Part shown: positions 16,297 to 23,400 of the stretch, piece after piece
Numbering within the stretch: the first letter of the stretch is position 1
How the letters are laid out: each line of letters opens with the position of its first letter
Origin: Candidatus Babeliales bacterium
GTDB lineage: Bacteria > Babelota > Babeliae > Babelales > RVW-14
Assembly (NCBI GenBank): GCA_019746485.1
Contig: JAIERW010000037.1
Location: 1 to 32,344, forward strand
Direction: 5' to 3'
Length of the DNA stretch: 32,344 bases
Program-made: the position numbers and the translations under genes
The notes under the pieces: generated by a model
Told to the model about the DNA's origin: nothing
The model's input: only the letters and a program-made list of their open reading frames with translations
Database searches by the model: none

Positions 16297-16408
16297 GTCT
16301 CTTCTCCCATTTTTCTAACGCAATAAAAAATCACTTTTTTAAAGCTACTTAAAAAGATGGGAAGCTGAGAAGAAAATAATAAAAGACAAAAGAAGAATCT
16401 AAAAAATC

Positions 16409-17143
16409 TTAGATCGCCCGCGCTACAAAAACAACAAACGGCGAATGCGTCTTTTCATCTTTCCACGCGTACGGCTCATTCACTTTGCCTAGCGGATAAT
16501 GCACTTCAAGCAACTCAAATCCGGCTTGTGCAAAGAAGTTGCGATAATCTTGTTCGGTCCAGAAATAATCAGTAAATTCAATGTTACTTTCGTAATGATA
16601 CGCTTTTGCCGGTGCGCCACTCGTCAGATTTTTGTTTTCTGGAAAATCGACATTAAGCGTAAGCCACTCTTTACTAAACAAATCTTGGCTGCCCGTCACC
16701 GCAATAAAAACCCCATCAGGTTTCATAACGCGCTTTGCTTCTTTCAAGTACGCTACAACTTCAGCTTGCGTGGCAATACAAAACATCACAAAGCCAGAAA
16801 GTACCAAATCAAAGCTTTGGTCAGAGGCTGGAACAATACCATTATTGCTCAAACGAAATTCTGTTTCTGGGCACAGCAAGCGTGCTTGCGCAAGCATCTC
16901 TTCGCTAATATCAACACCTACCACGTCCAAGCCCAACTCAAGCAAAAGTTTTGCTGAACAACCGGTGCCTGAACCATAATCGAGTGCTTTGGTGCCACGA
17001 ACATACTGCGCAACAAACGCGGGAACATCGCGAAAAGCGATGTAGCGCATTACTGAACCTTGTGTCTTTGAGTAGGCAGCTGCTTGCTCAGATCCCTTTA
17101 CTTCTGGCGTGTAATAAACGGTGTTGCTCATGTTTGCTGTCAT
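16409..17143 (-). CDS. Class I SAM-dependent methyltransferase
   Basis: The 244-residue product has a Rossmann-type methyltransferase core: motif I ALDYGSGTGCSAKLLLELGL (about 53-72), the acidic end of strand 2 in VVGVDISEEML, and motif IV-like FDLVLSGFVMFCI. A later LKEAKRVMKPDGVFIAVTGS completes the Methyltransf_11/25 pattern. It has no substrate-specific feature that I recognise; a small-molecule substrate is typical. GGGA lies eight bases before the ATG. The gene follows the Nudix gene by 14 bases and is probably in the same operon. A weak AT-rich hairpin overlaps the stop codon. Confidence 0.85.
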   Translation of the reverse strand: MTANMSNTVYYTPEVKGSEQAAAYSKTQGSVMRYIAFRDVPAFVAQYVRGTKALDYGSGTGCSAKLLLELGLDVVGVDISEEMLAQARLLCPETEFRLSNNGIVPASDQSFDLVLSGFVMFCIATQAEVVAYLKEAKRVMKPDGVFIAVTGSQDLFSKEWLTLNVDFPENKNLTSGAPAKAYHYESNIEFTDYFWTEQDYRNFFAQAGFELLEVHYPLGKVNEPYAWKDEKTHSPFVVFVARAI

Positions 17144-17157
17144 AAATTGTTCCCGCT

Positions 17158-17667
17158 TTAACTCTTTTCAAAAAATTTTAACGGCTCTGCCGGATACTTT
17201 CCTGCAATAATATCTGGCAGGTAGTTTAGCAAAAAAACGGGAAAAATAATCGCAGTACTTGCACGTAAATCATCCAATAAAAACCAGCGTAATTCTTTGA
17301 CCGCTTCCCGCTCATCAGGCGTTAAGTTATCAAGAGAAACGTTGTGCTGTTTAGTGCGTGCAACAACAAACTGCTCATAAAAATGCCTAACGTTACCCTG
17401 CAAAATCATGTCAAACTCAGACAACCAAACCAGTGGCCCCAGCTCAACCTCATCTTTTTCAATGCCCGTTTCTTCGTAAATTTCTCGCACGGCCGCTTCT
17501 TCAAGTGATTCACCAGCTTCAATTTTGCCGCCAATTGTGCACCAAAAACGTTTGTTTTTCTTGCCTTCAAGCGTGGCGATATCAAAGTCTTCAACGCGCA
17601 TGAGCAAGAGTTGGTCGTTGTCGTTTAACAAAAGAACGCGCACGGTATTTTTGATGGAATAAGTCAT
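17158..17667 (-). CDS. Nudix hydrolase
   Basis: The 169-residue product contains a perfect Nudix box from Gly47 to Ile69: GGKIEAGE, then the REIYEETGI helix, matching Gx5Ex7REUxEExGU. The N-terminal strand VRVLLLNDNDQLLLMRVED and the following FWCTIGG are typical. Nudix enzymes cleave nucleoside diphosphates linked to another moiety, using Mg2+ bound by the REExxEE glutamates; this one could be a housecleaning NTPase or act on nucleotide sugars. The substrate cannot be told from sequence. It lies 5 bases downstream of the DUF2442 gene and 14 bases upstream of the methyltransferase, suggesting one minus-strand transcript. Confidence 0.9.
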   Translation of the reverse strand: MTYSIKNTVRVLLLNDNDQLLLMRVEDFDIATLEGKKNKRFWCTIGGKIEAGESLEEAAVREIYEETGIEKDEVELGPLVWLSEFDMILQGNVRHFYEQFVVARTKQHNVSLDNLTPDEREAVKELRWFLLDDLRASTAIIFPVFLLNYLPDIIAGKYPAEPLKFFEKS

Positions 17668-17672
17668 GAGTT

Positions 17673-17939
17673 CTATTTATAAATTAATGGGTATGCTTCA
17701 GGATGTTCTAATGATTCAACTTCAAGATCAACATCCAATGATGGCCAATGCAAATGTTTCTGATGGTGATATTCCATATCATAAATTTGATCGACTGTTG
17801 CCTTTTGAAACCAAGGATACTGAGTAAACGATAAGAAAAATTCTTTGTCGCCAATTAAGATCCAAATTCCATGATTAGATATATTTTGAACTTCAGCAAC
17901 TGAAGTGCTTTTTCCAGACTTTTTCAATTTCTTTGGCAT
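17673..17939 (-). CDS. DUF2442 family protein
   Basis: From the ATG at 17937-17939 the product has 88 residues. Family features are GIWILIGDKEFFLSF, the YPWFQKATVDQI segment, then HLHWPSLDVDLEVESLEHPE and YPLIYK at the end. GAGG four to five bases upstream supports this ATG over the TTG at 17951. The gene overlaps the upstream DUF4160 gene by 47 bases. DUF4160 and DUF2442 genes commonly occur as an overlapping pair in bacteria, and a toxin-antitoxin-like role has been suggested for such pairs, without a mechanism that I know. The N-terminus is basic (PKKLKKSGKS). Confidence 0.8.
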   Translation of the reverse strand: MPKKLKKSGKSTSVAEVQNISNHGIWILIGDKEFFLSFTQYPWFQKATVDQIYDMEYHHQKHLHWPSLDVDLEVESLEHPEAYPLIYK

Positions 17940-18132
17940 GTTCCTCAACAATCCTTCCGAGATCTTTCAGTTGTCGCTCAGAAAAACCACTATAATCAGC
18001 TAACGCAACCACAGGTTTAATCCAAAATTTTGCTTCTCCACCTGGGGATGATATATGCACATGCATACGAGATTCTTCCCGAGAAAAGAAAAAAAATCTA
18101 TAATTCTTATATCTAAAAACCGTTGGACTCAT
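17893..18132 (-). CDS. DUF4160 family protein
   Basis: The 79-residue product begins MSPTVFRYKNYRFFFFSREE and continues RMHVHISSPGGEAKFWIKP, the diagnostic block of DUF4160 with its HVH motif. The C-terminal helix (SERQLKDLGRIVEEHAKEIE) ends in WKKHF. GAGGA lies eight bases before the ATG. It is the first gene of the minus-strand run through DUF2442, Nudix and methyltransferase. The 47-base overlap with DUF2442 implies coupled translation. It has no signal peptide or membrane segment. Confidence 0.85.
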   Translation of the reverse strand: MSPTVFRYKNYRFFFFSREESRMHVHISSPGGEAKFWIKPVVALADYSGFSERQLKDLGRIVEEHAKEIEKVWKKHFSC

Positions 18133-18250
18133 AAAAAATCCTCGTTATCGAACTTACTTATGAACAACATAGTTTACCTGAAAAAAATAATCAATATTAC
18201 ATAGTATTTGGTGCCAAGAGATCAAGCAGTTTGAATTCTTTTAAAGAAAT

Positions 18251-18336
18251 TAAGTTTTAAATAAATCATTTAAGAAGGGCGTCTGTCCGCCGACCCGTCA
18301 GCCATCCTGTCCGTCGTAGCCTTGGCGAAGGCTGAA
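18251..18336. repeat. Dispersed GC-rich repeat, copy 1
   Basis: The segment ATCATTTAAGAAGGGCG (from 18265), with its continuation CTGTCCGCC, recurs at 19320 with only a few changes. The 3' part (CCGTCGTAGCCTTGGCGAAGGC, split as CCGTCGTAG and CCTTGGCGAAGGC) contains a hairpin AGCCTT/AAGGCT and resembles the repeats at 22305-22440. It lies in the spacer after the RlmM-like gene. Confidence 0.6.
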
Positions 18337-18368
18337 GCCAAAAGCGCAAATGACATTGATAAAATGAC

Positions 18369-19265
18369 CTACTTATTCACCCACCAAGTGAGCTCATGCT
18401 TGTTATGATAGAGATGCACAATCTTACTGTTCGGTATGGCCAAAAACTGGTCGATAACACTAAAGTTTGCCTCACCTTGAAACTTTATGGTACAGACAAA
18501 GTTCTTTACCTGCCCTTTGGCCATCCATGTTTTAACAAGATTTAAAAGCCGCTCCGGATAACAGATAATATCGGAAAAAAACCAATCCACTTGAGGCACC
18601 TGTTCCGGCGATAAACCAAAAGCACTCTCTTGCAAGAAAGTAATCTGTGCAAGTTTTCCAATCTTCTCATCCAACGGCGCCTTGTCTACTGCAGTTACTT
18701 TTAAACCTAAAGTAGCCATCACCCAACTCCATCCACCGGGACAAGCACCCATATCAAGCACATGAGTTCCGCTTGCTGGAGGCCTATGATGCAAGGTAAA
18801 GAATTCCCACAATTTAAGATAAGCACGCGAAGGCGGTATCGTTTTATTTTCGATAAATTCGCATTTGCCAAGCGGGTATAATGAAGTTGTTTCTTGTGAA
18901 CATATGATGGTATTTTTATCATACAGCGTCCAACCGCCCATCGGATGATTCGGCAAATTAGCCAAAAAAAGAATCGGTTCCTCTTTTACTTTTGCCAAAC
19001 CGTCTTGAATTAATTGCGCTCGACGATGATGATCAACAGAAAAAAGCGCCCAGTTTTTGCCGAGTGCACGGAGCTGCTTAATGCCGTCATTAATTGAAAC
19101 TATTGGCAATTTTTTGCAATTAAGCCACGTAACTTGCGCAAACAATGGTTTATAATCGGCATCAAAAAAATAGAGCCTGTCTCGCTTTTCAAAATTAATT
19201 TTTCTATAAGTTAATTCGCGCTCAAGCTCGTGTTCTAATGTGTATGGTGCAAGTGATATGTTCAT
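18369..19265 (-). CDS. RlmM-like FtsJ-family rRNA 2'-O-methyltransferase
   Basis: From the ATG at 19263-19265 the protein has 298 residues. The C-terminal half is an FtsJ/RrmJ methyltransferase: PPSRAYLKLWEFF (Lys151), motif I VLDMGACPGGWSWVM, VTAVDKAPL, DWFFSDI (Asp232), CTIKFQGE (Lys261) and NKHELTWW (Glu291). These give the K-D-K-E tetrad of 2'-O-methyltransferases. The N-terminal half with its lone NPxGG-like NHPMGGW segment resembles the THUMP-containing region of RlmM, which methylates C2498 of 23S rRNA; here it is shorter than E. coli RlmM. A longer reading to 19409 would run through a repeat into the tRNA-Glu gene and is rejected. It lies just downstream of tRNA-Lys and tRNA-Glu and may be read from their promoter. 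Confidence 0.85.
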   Translation of the reverse strand: MNISLAPYTLEHELERELTYRKINFEKRDRLYFFDADYKPLFAQVTWLNCKKLPIVSINDGIKQLRALGKNWALFSVDHHRRAQLIQDGLAKVKEEPILFLANLPNHPMGGWTLYDKNTIICSQETTSLYPLGKCEFIENKTIPPSRAYLKLWEFFTLHHRPPASGTHVLDMGACPGGWSWVMATLGLKVTAVDKAPLDEKIGKLAQITFLQESAFGLSPEQVPQVDWFFSDIICYPERLLNLVKTWMAKGQVKNFVCTIKFQGEANFSVIDQFLAIPNSKIVHLYHNKHELTWWVNK

Positions 19266-19290
19266 GGTTAAAAATTTTTTACAAAGCTTT

Positions 19291-19380
19291 AAAGTTTTAA
19301 GACTATAAATTTTGAATAGATCATTTAAGAAAGGCGCCTGTCCGCCATAGCCACGAAGGGCATAGGCTGAATAGCGAAAT
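19291..19380. repeat. Dispersed GC-rich repeat, copy 2
   Basis: Matches copy 1 at 18251 in the same orientation: AAGTTTTAA, then ATCATTTAAGAAAGGCGCC and TGTCCGCC. The distal part (ATAGCC...GGCTGAA) keeps the hairpin with different loop bases. The two copies flank the RlmM-like gene as direct repeats about 1.05 kb apart. Confidence 0.6.
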
Positions 19381-19400
19381 TTTGCGAGAGCAAAATTGAG

Positions 19401-19474
19401 CGTCCCCAAGGGGATTTGAACCCCTGTTACAAGAATGAAAATCTTGGGTCCTAACCGGGCTAGACGATGGGGAC
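19401..19474 (-). tRNA. tRNA-Glu (anticodon TTC)
   Basis: On the minus strand the gene begins GTCCCCATCGTCTAG. It has a 7-base-pair acceptor stem (GTCCCCA/TGGGGAC), an anticodon arm CAAGA-TTTTCAT-TCTTG with TTC at positions 34-36, a T-arm AGGGG-TTCAAAT-CCCCT, and discriminator G. CCA is not encoded. It lies 22 bases after tRNA-Lys. Confidence 0.96.
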
Positions 19475-19496
19475 GCGTATATCAAAGTTAAAGAAG

Positions 19497-19569
19497 TGAG
19501 CCGCGCAGGGATCGAACCTGCGACCCACAGCTTAAAAGGCTGTTGCTCTACCAACTGAGCTAGCGGCTC
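19497..19569 (-). tRNA. tRNA-Lys (anticodon TTT)
   Basis: On the minus strand the gene begins GAGCCGCTAGCTCAGTTGG. Acceptor arms are GAGCCGC/GCGGCTC, the anticodon loop is CTTTTAA with TTT, the T-arm is GCAGG-TTCGATC-CCTGC, and the discriminator is A. CCA is not encoded. A good promoter lies just upstream. Confidence 0.96.
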
Positions 19570-19601
19570 TCGCAATCAACCTTGTTGCATTGCATGGTTG
19601 A

Positions 19602-19630
19602 AATGTACAAAACAATGCGCTTTCTGTCAA
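19602..19630 (-). promoter_or_regulatory. Promoter for the tRNA-Lys/tRNA-Glu transcript
   Basis: On the minus strand a consensus TTGACA (19625-19630) and TACATT (19602-19607) are separated by 17 bases. The 33-base distance to tRNA-Lys is typical of a tRNA leader. Confidence 0.7.
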
Positions 19631-19651
19631 GAAAAAATAAGTACTTTTATT

Positions 19652-19673
19652 AAAAAAAAGCGTAGCCCACGCC
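19652..19673 (-). terminator. Likely terminator of mgtE
   Basis: On the minus strand GCGT-GGGCT-ACGC forms a short hairpin followed by eight T residues, 55 bases after the mgtE stop codon. The stem is short (4-5 pairs) but the T-tract is strong. Confidence 0.5.
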
Positions 19674-19727
19674 ATTCTTTAAAAATAACCCCCACAAATA
19701 ACCCTTTTTTTACTCTGCAGATTGGGC

Positions 19728-21095
19728 CTAGCCCATAATGCTGCCAAAGATGGCACAGTAGATAATAACACCCAAAATATCCATAAAGGTCGTTAAAAAG
19801 GGAGCCGCGGAGTGTGCCGGGTCAACATTAAAAAATTCAAGCAAAATGGGAATAATAGAGCCGGTCAACATAGAAAGAATAACAATACAAAAAAGCGAAA
19901 GATTTACGGCTAATGCAGCTGAAAATTCATAATAATGTGAGAAGTACATGCGGCCAAAGCCCACCACAAAGAGCATTGAAGCAATAACGATAGAAATCCA
20001 AAACTCACGAAGCAAAACTTTAAACACATTGCGCCGAGAGATTTCTTTGGTGGTAAGCCCTCGAATAACCAGCGTTGCAGACTGATTACCAGCATTGCCA
20101 CCCGTTCCAATTAGCATGCCCAAAAAGACGGTCAACACGGCATACTGCTTTATCATTTCGTCATAATGCCCCAGCACTAAGCTTGAAACACTTTGAAATA
20201 GCAAAAGACCAACAAGCCAGATACCGCGCTGGGTAATCAACTTCCAAGCCGGCGTGGCAAAGTAACTGTACTCAACGGTAGACAAACCAAACCGTTTGTA
20301 CACGTCTTCACTTTCCTCTTCTTTAATAATGGCGATAACGTCTTTGCTGGTAATTACGCCCAAAAAGTGGTTTTGACGGTCAACCACCGGAGCAGCCGAA
20401 ATGTCATAGTGCAAGATTTGACGCGCCACGTCTTCCTGGTCTTCGTCGGCATAAATGTGAATTTCATTCTTTTCTAAAACTTTTGAAAGCGGCATTTCTG
20501 GCTTATTAAAAACCAACGTATCAAGCGTTATGTGCCCCACCAAAACGTTATCACGGTTGGTCACATAAATGCGGCGCAACAGCTCTTTTTCTGGACTCAG
20601 TCGCTGCAACAACTCAATACTTTTTTTAATCGTAAAATCTTTTTGTAACGTTACTACGTCGCTATTCATACGCCCACCGGCCGAATCGTGACCAAAATTG
20701 AGCATAGAAATAATTTGGCTGCGCTGCTTTTTTTGGAGCAATTTAAGATATTTTTCTAAATCTTCATCCGAAAGATTATCAAAAATATCCGTCAACTCGT
20801 CAACGTGCATACCATTGAGCATGGTCGTTGCATAATCAGTATCAAACTGAACCAAAAGGCCAGCCTGAACGTTTTCTGGCAGCTTACGAAATACATTAAG
20901 AGCCAACGTCTGGGGCAGCTTAGTAAGCATAGGAACCTGATAATCACTCCCAATGCGTGCTATCAGCATGGCAATGTCTGCCGGATGTTGTTCGGTTAAG
21001 ATTCTGTATAAATCACTTCCCAGAGGTGTTTCTTCAGACAAAACCACGTCAATATTGTTCTCGATTTGAAAGAGAATTTTACGGACTTCAAGCAT
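19728..21095 (-). CDS. mgtE: Magnesium transporter MgtE
   Basis: The 455-residue product has the MgtE architecture: an N-terminal superhelical domain (about 20-135), two CBS domains (about 140-262, with SPEKELLRRIYVTNRDNVLV and APVVDRQNHFLGVITSKDVI), and five transmembrane helices from about 290. The pore-lining signature GTGGNAGNQSATLVIRGL is present. MgtE is a Mg2+-gated channel in the inner membrane; its N and CBS domains sense cytoplasmic Mg2+ and close the pore. GAGGG lies seven to eight bases before the ATG, and an extended -10 box lies further upstream. It is a single-gene unit with its own terminator, divergent from the RluD-like gene. Length and motifs are complete. Confidence 0.95.
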   Translation of the reverse strand: MLEVRKILFQIENNIDVVLSEETPLGSDLYRILTEQHPADIAMLIARIGSDYQVPMLTKLPQTLALNVFRKLPENVQAGLLVQFDTDYATTMLNGMHVDELTDIFDNLSDEDLEKYLKLLQKKQRSQIISMLNFGHDSAGGRMNSDVVTLQKDFTIKKSIELLQRLSPEKELLRRIYVTNRDNVLVGHITLDTLVFNKPEMPLSKVLEKNEIHIYADEDQEDVARQILHYDISAAPVVDRQNHFLGVITSKDVIAIIKEEESEDVYKRFGLSTVEYSYFATPAWKLITQRGIWLVGLLLFQSVSSLVLGHYDEMIKQYAVLTVFLGMLIGTGGNAGNQSATLVIRGLTTKEISRRNVFKVLLREFWISIVIASMLFVVGFGRMYFSHYYEFSAALAVNLSLFCIVILSMLTGSIIPILLEFFNVDPAHSAAPFLTTFMDILGVIIYCAIFGSIMG

Positions 21096-21138
21096 AGTAG
21101 TACCCTCAAGAAAATGAACCCCAATTCTATTAGAGTTT

Positions 21139-21144
21139 ATTTTA
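21139..21144 (-). promoter_or_regulatory. Extended -10 box for mgtE
   Basis: On the minus strand TTTTGTGCTAAAAT contains an extended TGC plus TAAAAT -10, about 44 bases before the ATG at 21095. The -35 region is only T-rich. Confidence 0.45.
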
Positions 21145-21239
21145 GCACAAAATATCCAGTTAAAAAAACGCTTTTTGTCTATTGCTCTCTTTTTGTTAAA
21201 CTTTATGAGATATATCTTATTTAAAAAGGACTTTTTGTT

Positions 21240-22154
21240 ATGTCAGAACACGCCACCATCATTTTTCAACAAGATACCACAGAACGCCTGGATAAGTTCT
21301 TATTCAGCGCGTATCCAGACTATTCTCGGTCATATTTCCAAAAATTGATCGATGACGGGCATATTCTGATCAACGAAAGCCCTGCAGCCAAGAGTAGCCA
21401 AAAACTCAAAAATGGCGACATTATTAGCATTTCTTTTGCCCCGGCCCACGAGTTTAACCTCGAGCCTCTGGATGTACCGTTTGAAATTGTGGACATGCAA
21501 GAGGACTTTTTGGTGGTCAACAAGCCTGCAGGACTGGTAGTACACAACGCCCCCACCAACACTGATGAACCTTCACTGGTGCGCGGCCTACTGCACCGTT
21601 TTAAAGAATTTCATGAATTTGATGATACCGAACGACCCGGCATTATCCACCGCTTGGACAAAGACACCTCAGGGCTTATTTTGATTGCCCGCAATCATAA
21701 GGCACAAATAGCACTTTCAAAACTGTTTAAAGACCGGCAGGTAAAAAAAACCTACCTGGCCGTTGTTACTAAACACCCAGCAAAAAGCGGATCTATTGAC
21801 TATGATATTGGCCGCCACCCGATTCATCGCCATAAAATGTCGCACCAGGGTATTGCCAACCGCGATGCGCTCACACACTACCAGGTTTTGGCTTTTTACA
21901 AAGAAACCAGCCTGGTTGCTGCCTCACCCGTTACCGGTCGCACCCATCAAATTCGCGTCCATTTGGCCGCTATTGGTCACGGACTGATTGGAGACAGTAC
22001 TTATGGCACCACAAGCAAATTGATCAAACGGCAGGCTTTACATGCCTGGAGAATAGCTTTTACGTACAAAGGCAAAGATTATTTCTACCAGCAGACCGTG
22101 CCAGCCGATATTGCCAACCTGCTCAGAGCTTTGTATGGACAAACAAAAAATTAA
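21240..22154 (+). CDS. rluD: RluA/RluD-family rRNA pseudouridine synthase
   Basis: The 304-residue product has an N-terminal S4 RNA-binding domain (about 16-65: RLDKFLFSAYPDYSRSYFQK, then GHILINE) and a catalytic domain. The hallmark is HRLDKDTSGLIL with catalytic Asp140. Also present are VVNKPAGLVVH, KTYLAVV and GRTHQIRVHLAAIGHGLIGD. The size and S4 domain fit the RluC/RluD branch, which isomerises uridines in 23S rRNA helices 35 or 69; the symbol is a best guess within that branch. AAGGA lies about nine bases before the ATG. The stop codon lies seven bases before the -35 of the initiator tRNA promoter. Confidence 0.92.
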   Translation: MSEHATIIFQQDTTERLDKFLFSAYPDYSRSYFQKLIDDGHILINESPAAKSSQKLKNGDIISISFAPAHEFNLEPLDVPFEIVDMQEDFLVVNKPAGLVVHNAPTNTDEPSLVRGLLHRFKEFHEFDDTERPGIIHRLDKDTSGLILIARNHKAQIALSKLFKDRQVKKTYLAVVTKHPAKSGSIDYDIGRHPIHRHKMSHQGIANRDALTHYQVLAFYKETSLVAASPVTGRTHQIRVHLAAIGHGLIGDSTYGTTSKLIKRQALHAWRIAFTYKGKDYFYQQTVPADIANLLRALYGQTKN

Positions 22155-22160
22155 TATTCG

Positions 22161-22188
22161 TTGACAATTAGTTGGCGGACCTTATAAT
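22161..22188 (+). promoter_or_regulatory. Consensus promoter for initiator tRNA
   Basis: A perfect TTGACA (22161-22166) and a perfect TATAAT (22183-22188) are 16 bases apart. The mature tRNA begins 38 bases after the -10. This is the best promoter in the window. Confidence 0.9.
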
Positions 22189-22226
22189 GAGGTTCTAAAG
22201 TTGATCTTTAGAAAATCTGAAATCGT

Positions 22227-22303
<77 letters not shown>

Positions 22304-22304
22304 T

Positions 22305-22456
22305 CCGTCTTCGTTCTTACGAACTACGACGCGATAATATCCCAAATAAGACATTAATAGTAAGAAAACGTCACTAATTAAATTAGAAGGCGGATGCCAC
22401 GCCGTAGTTCTTGCCGCGCCGTAGTTCTAACGAAGGCGGGAAACGAAGGCGGGCGA
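22305..22456. repeat. Inverted copies of a dispersed GC-rich repeat
   Basis: One unit at 22305-22332 (CCGTCTTCGTT...GAACTACGACG) and an inverted unit at 22416-22440 (GCGCCGTAGTTCTAACGAAG then GCGGG) are reverse complements with a few changes. Partial direct copies (GCCGTAGTTCTTGCC at 22401; CGAAGGCGGG at 22444) lie around the second. They occupy the spacer between tRNA-fMet and truB. Confidence 0.6.
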
Positions 22457-22479
22457 TGATATCCCCAAAAAAACGCCCT

Positions 22480-23229
22480 TTAATTTTCAAATCCCAATTT
22501 TCCTGTCATTTCTTCAATCGTTAACAAACTGTTAACAACATCTTCATGCGATTGTAATGCACTCAGCTCAACCGCATCGCGCAGCGTAATGCCGCCAATA
22601 GCAGTACGAATTAATTCATACGTTGTTGCGGGCAGCCCAAGCTTGCCGGCAAGATCGTGCGCCAACGAACGCACATACGTTCCCTTAGAAACGCAGGCAC
22701 GCAAGGAAAAATAGGGTTTATTAAAATCAAGAAGTTGCGTTTCGTACAACTGCACTACACGCTTTTTAGTTTGAATAATCGCTTCAAGAGCCTCTTGAGC
22801 CATCAGCTCACGGCGCGCCAGCTTGTAAAGTGGTTTACCTTCGTGCTTGAGCGCGGAATAAATAGGTGGGGTTTGCAAGTAACTGCTGCCCAGTTGAGCC
22901 AACGCCCCTTCAAGGTCGGCGCGCGTTACATGCCCAGCCTCATGCGTTTCCAAAACTTTGCCCATGGCATCCAGCGAGTCTGTCAACTCACCAAGCTTGG
23001 CAGTCACTTCATACTCTTTCCGTACATTCATAATGGCCCCAGAACAACGCGTAGCCTCTTTGCCAATACAGATGATCAGCAAGCCCTGGGCAACGTCGTC
23101 CAGCGTACCGGTATGCCCAATCTTTGTTTTTTTGGGAAAGAATTTTTTGAGCACACGAATGCAGTCAAAAGAGATAGCACCTTTTGGTTTGTTTAAAACA
23201 AGAAAGCCGTGGATAGTTTCGTTTTGCAT
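22480..23229 (-). CDS. truB: tRNA pseudouridine-55 synthase TruB
   Basis: The 249-residue product begins with the family opener GFLVLNKPKGAISFDCIR. The catalytic block is KIGHTGTLDDVAQGLLIICI with Asp44 in GTLD. The usual GTLDPxAxG reads GTLDDVAQG here, a conservative departure. Later motifs are YLQTPPIYSALKHEGKPLY and CVSKGTYVRSLAHDLAGKL. TruB makes the conserved Psi55 in the T-loop of tRNAs and acts as a tRNA chaperone. The protein is somewhat shorter than E. coli TruB, lacking most of the C-terminal PUA extension. It stands alone on the minus strand, with the repeat cluster downstream and a terminator upstream that closes the preceding gene. Confidence 0.94.
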   Translation of the reverse strand: MQNETIHGFLVLNKPKGAISFDCIRVLKKFFPKKTKIGHTGTLDDVAQGLLIICIGKEATRCSGAIMNVRKEYEVTAKLGELTDSLDAMGKVLETHEAGHVTRADLEGALAQLGSSYLQTPPIYSALKHEGKPLYKLARRELMAQEALEAIIQTKKRVVQLYETQLLDFNKPYFSLRACVSKGTYVRSLAHDLAGKLGLPATTYELIRTAIGGITLRDAVELSALQSHEDVVNSLLTIEEMTGKLGFEN

Positions 23230-23343
23230 GACCCAGCCAAAGTTAAAGTAAAAGTTAAAGGAGACTCTGAAGTTATTACAAAAAATGTTTTGTATTTCGT
23301 TAGTTTAGCGGGCATGAGGAAAAAGATCAAAAGGGTAGGCAAT

Positions 23344-23376
23344 AAAAAAAGGGCTCCTGCCGGGGCCCTTTTTTTT
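23344..23376 (-). terminator. Rho-independent terminator
   Basis: GGGCTCC (23351-23357) pairs with GGGGCCC (23362-23368) with one G-T pair around a TGCC loop, flanked by seven A and eight T. It lies 25 bases after the stop of the exported protein gene at 23401 and works in either direction. Confidence 0.92.
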
Positions 23377-23400
23377 AACTAAATTTATTTAACAATCTTA

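Noticed and set aside
16397..16414. Terminator overlapping the methyltransferase stop codon
   Set aside because: The stem is six A/T-rich pairs and includes the stop codon; too weak to call.
19266..19409. N-terminal extension of the RlmM-like gene
   Set aside because: It would run through a dispersed repeat and into tRNA-Glu; the family similarity starts after the ATG at 19265.
22396..22456. CRISPR-like array
   Set aside because: The repeated units are short, imperfect and adjacent, without evenly sized spacers; they belong to the dispersed repeat family.
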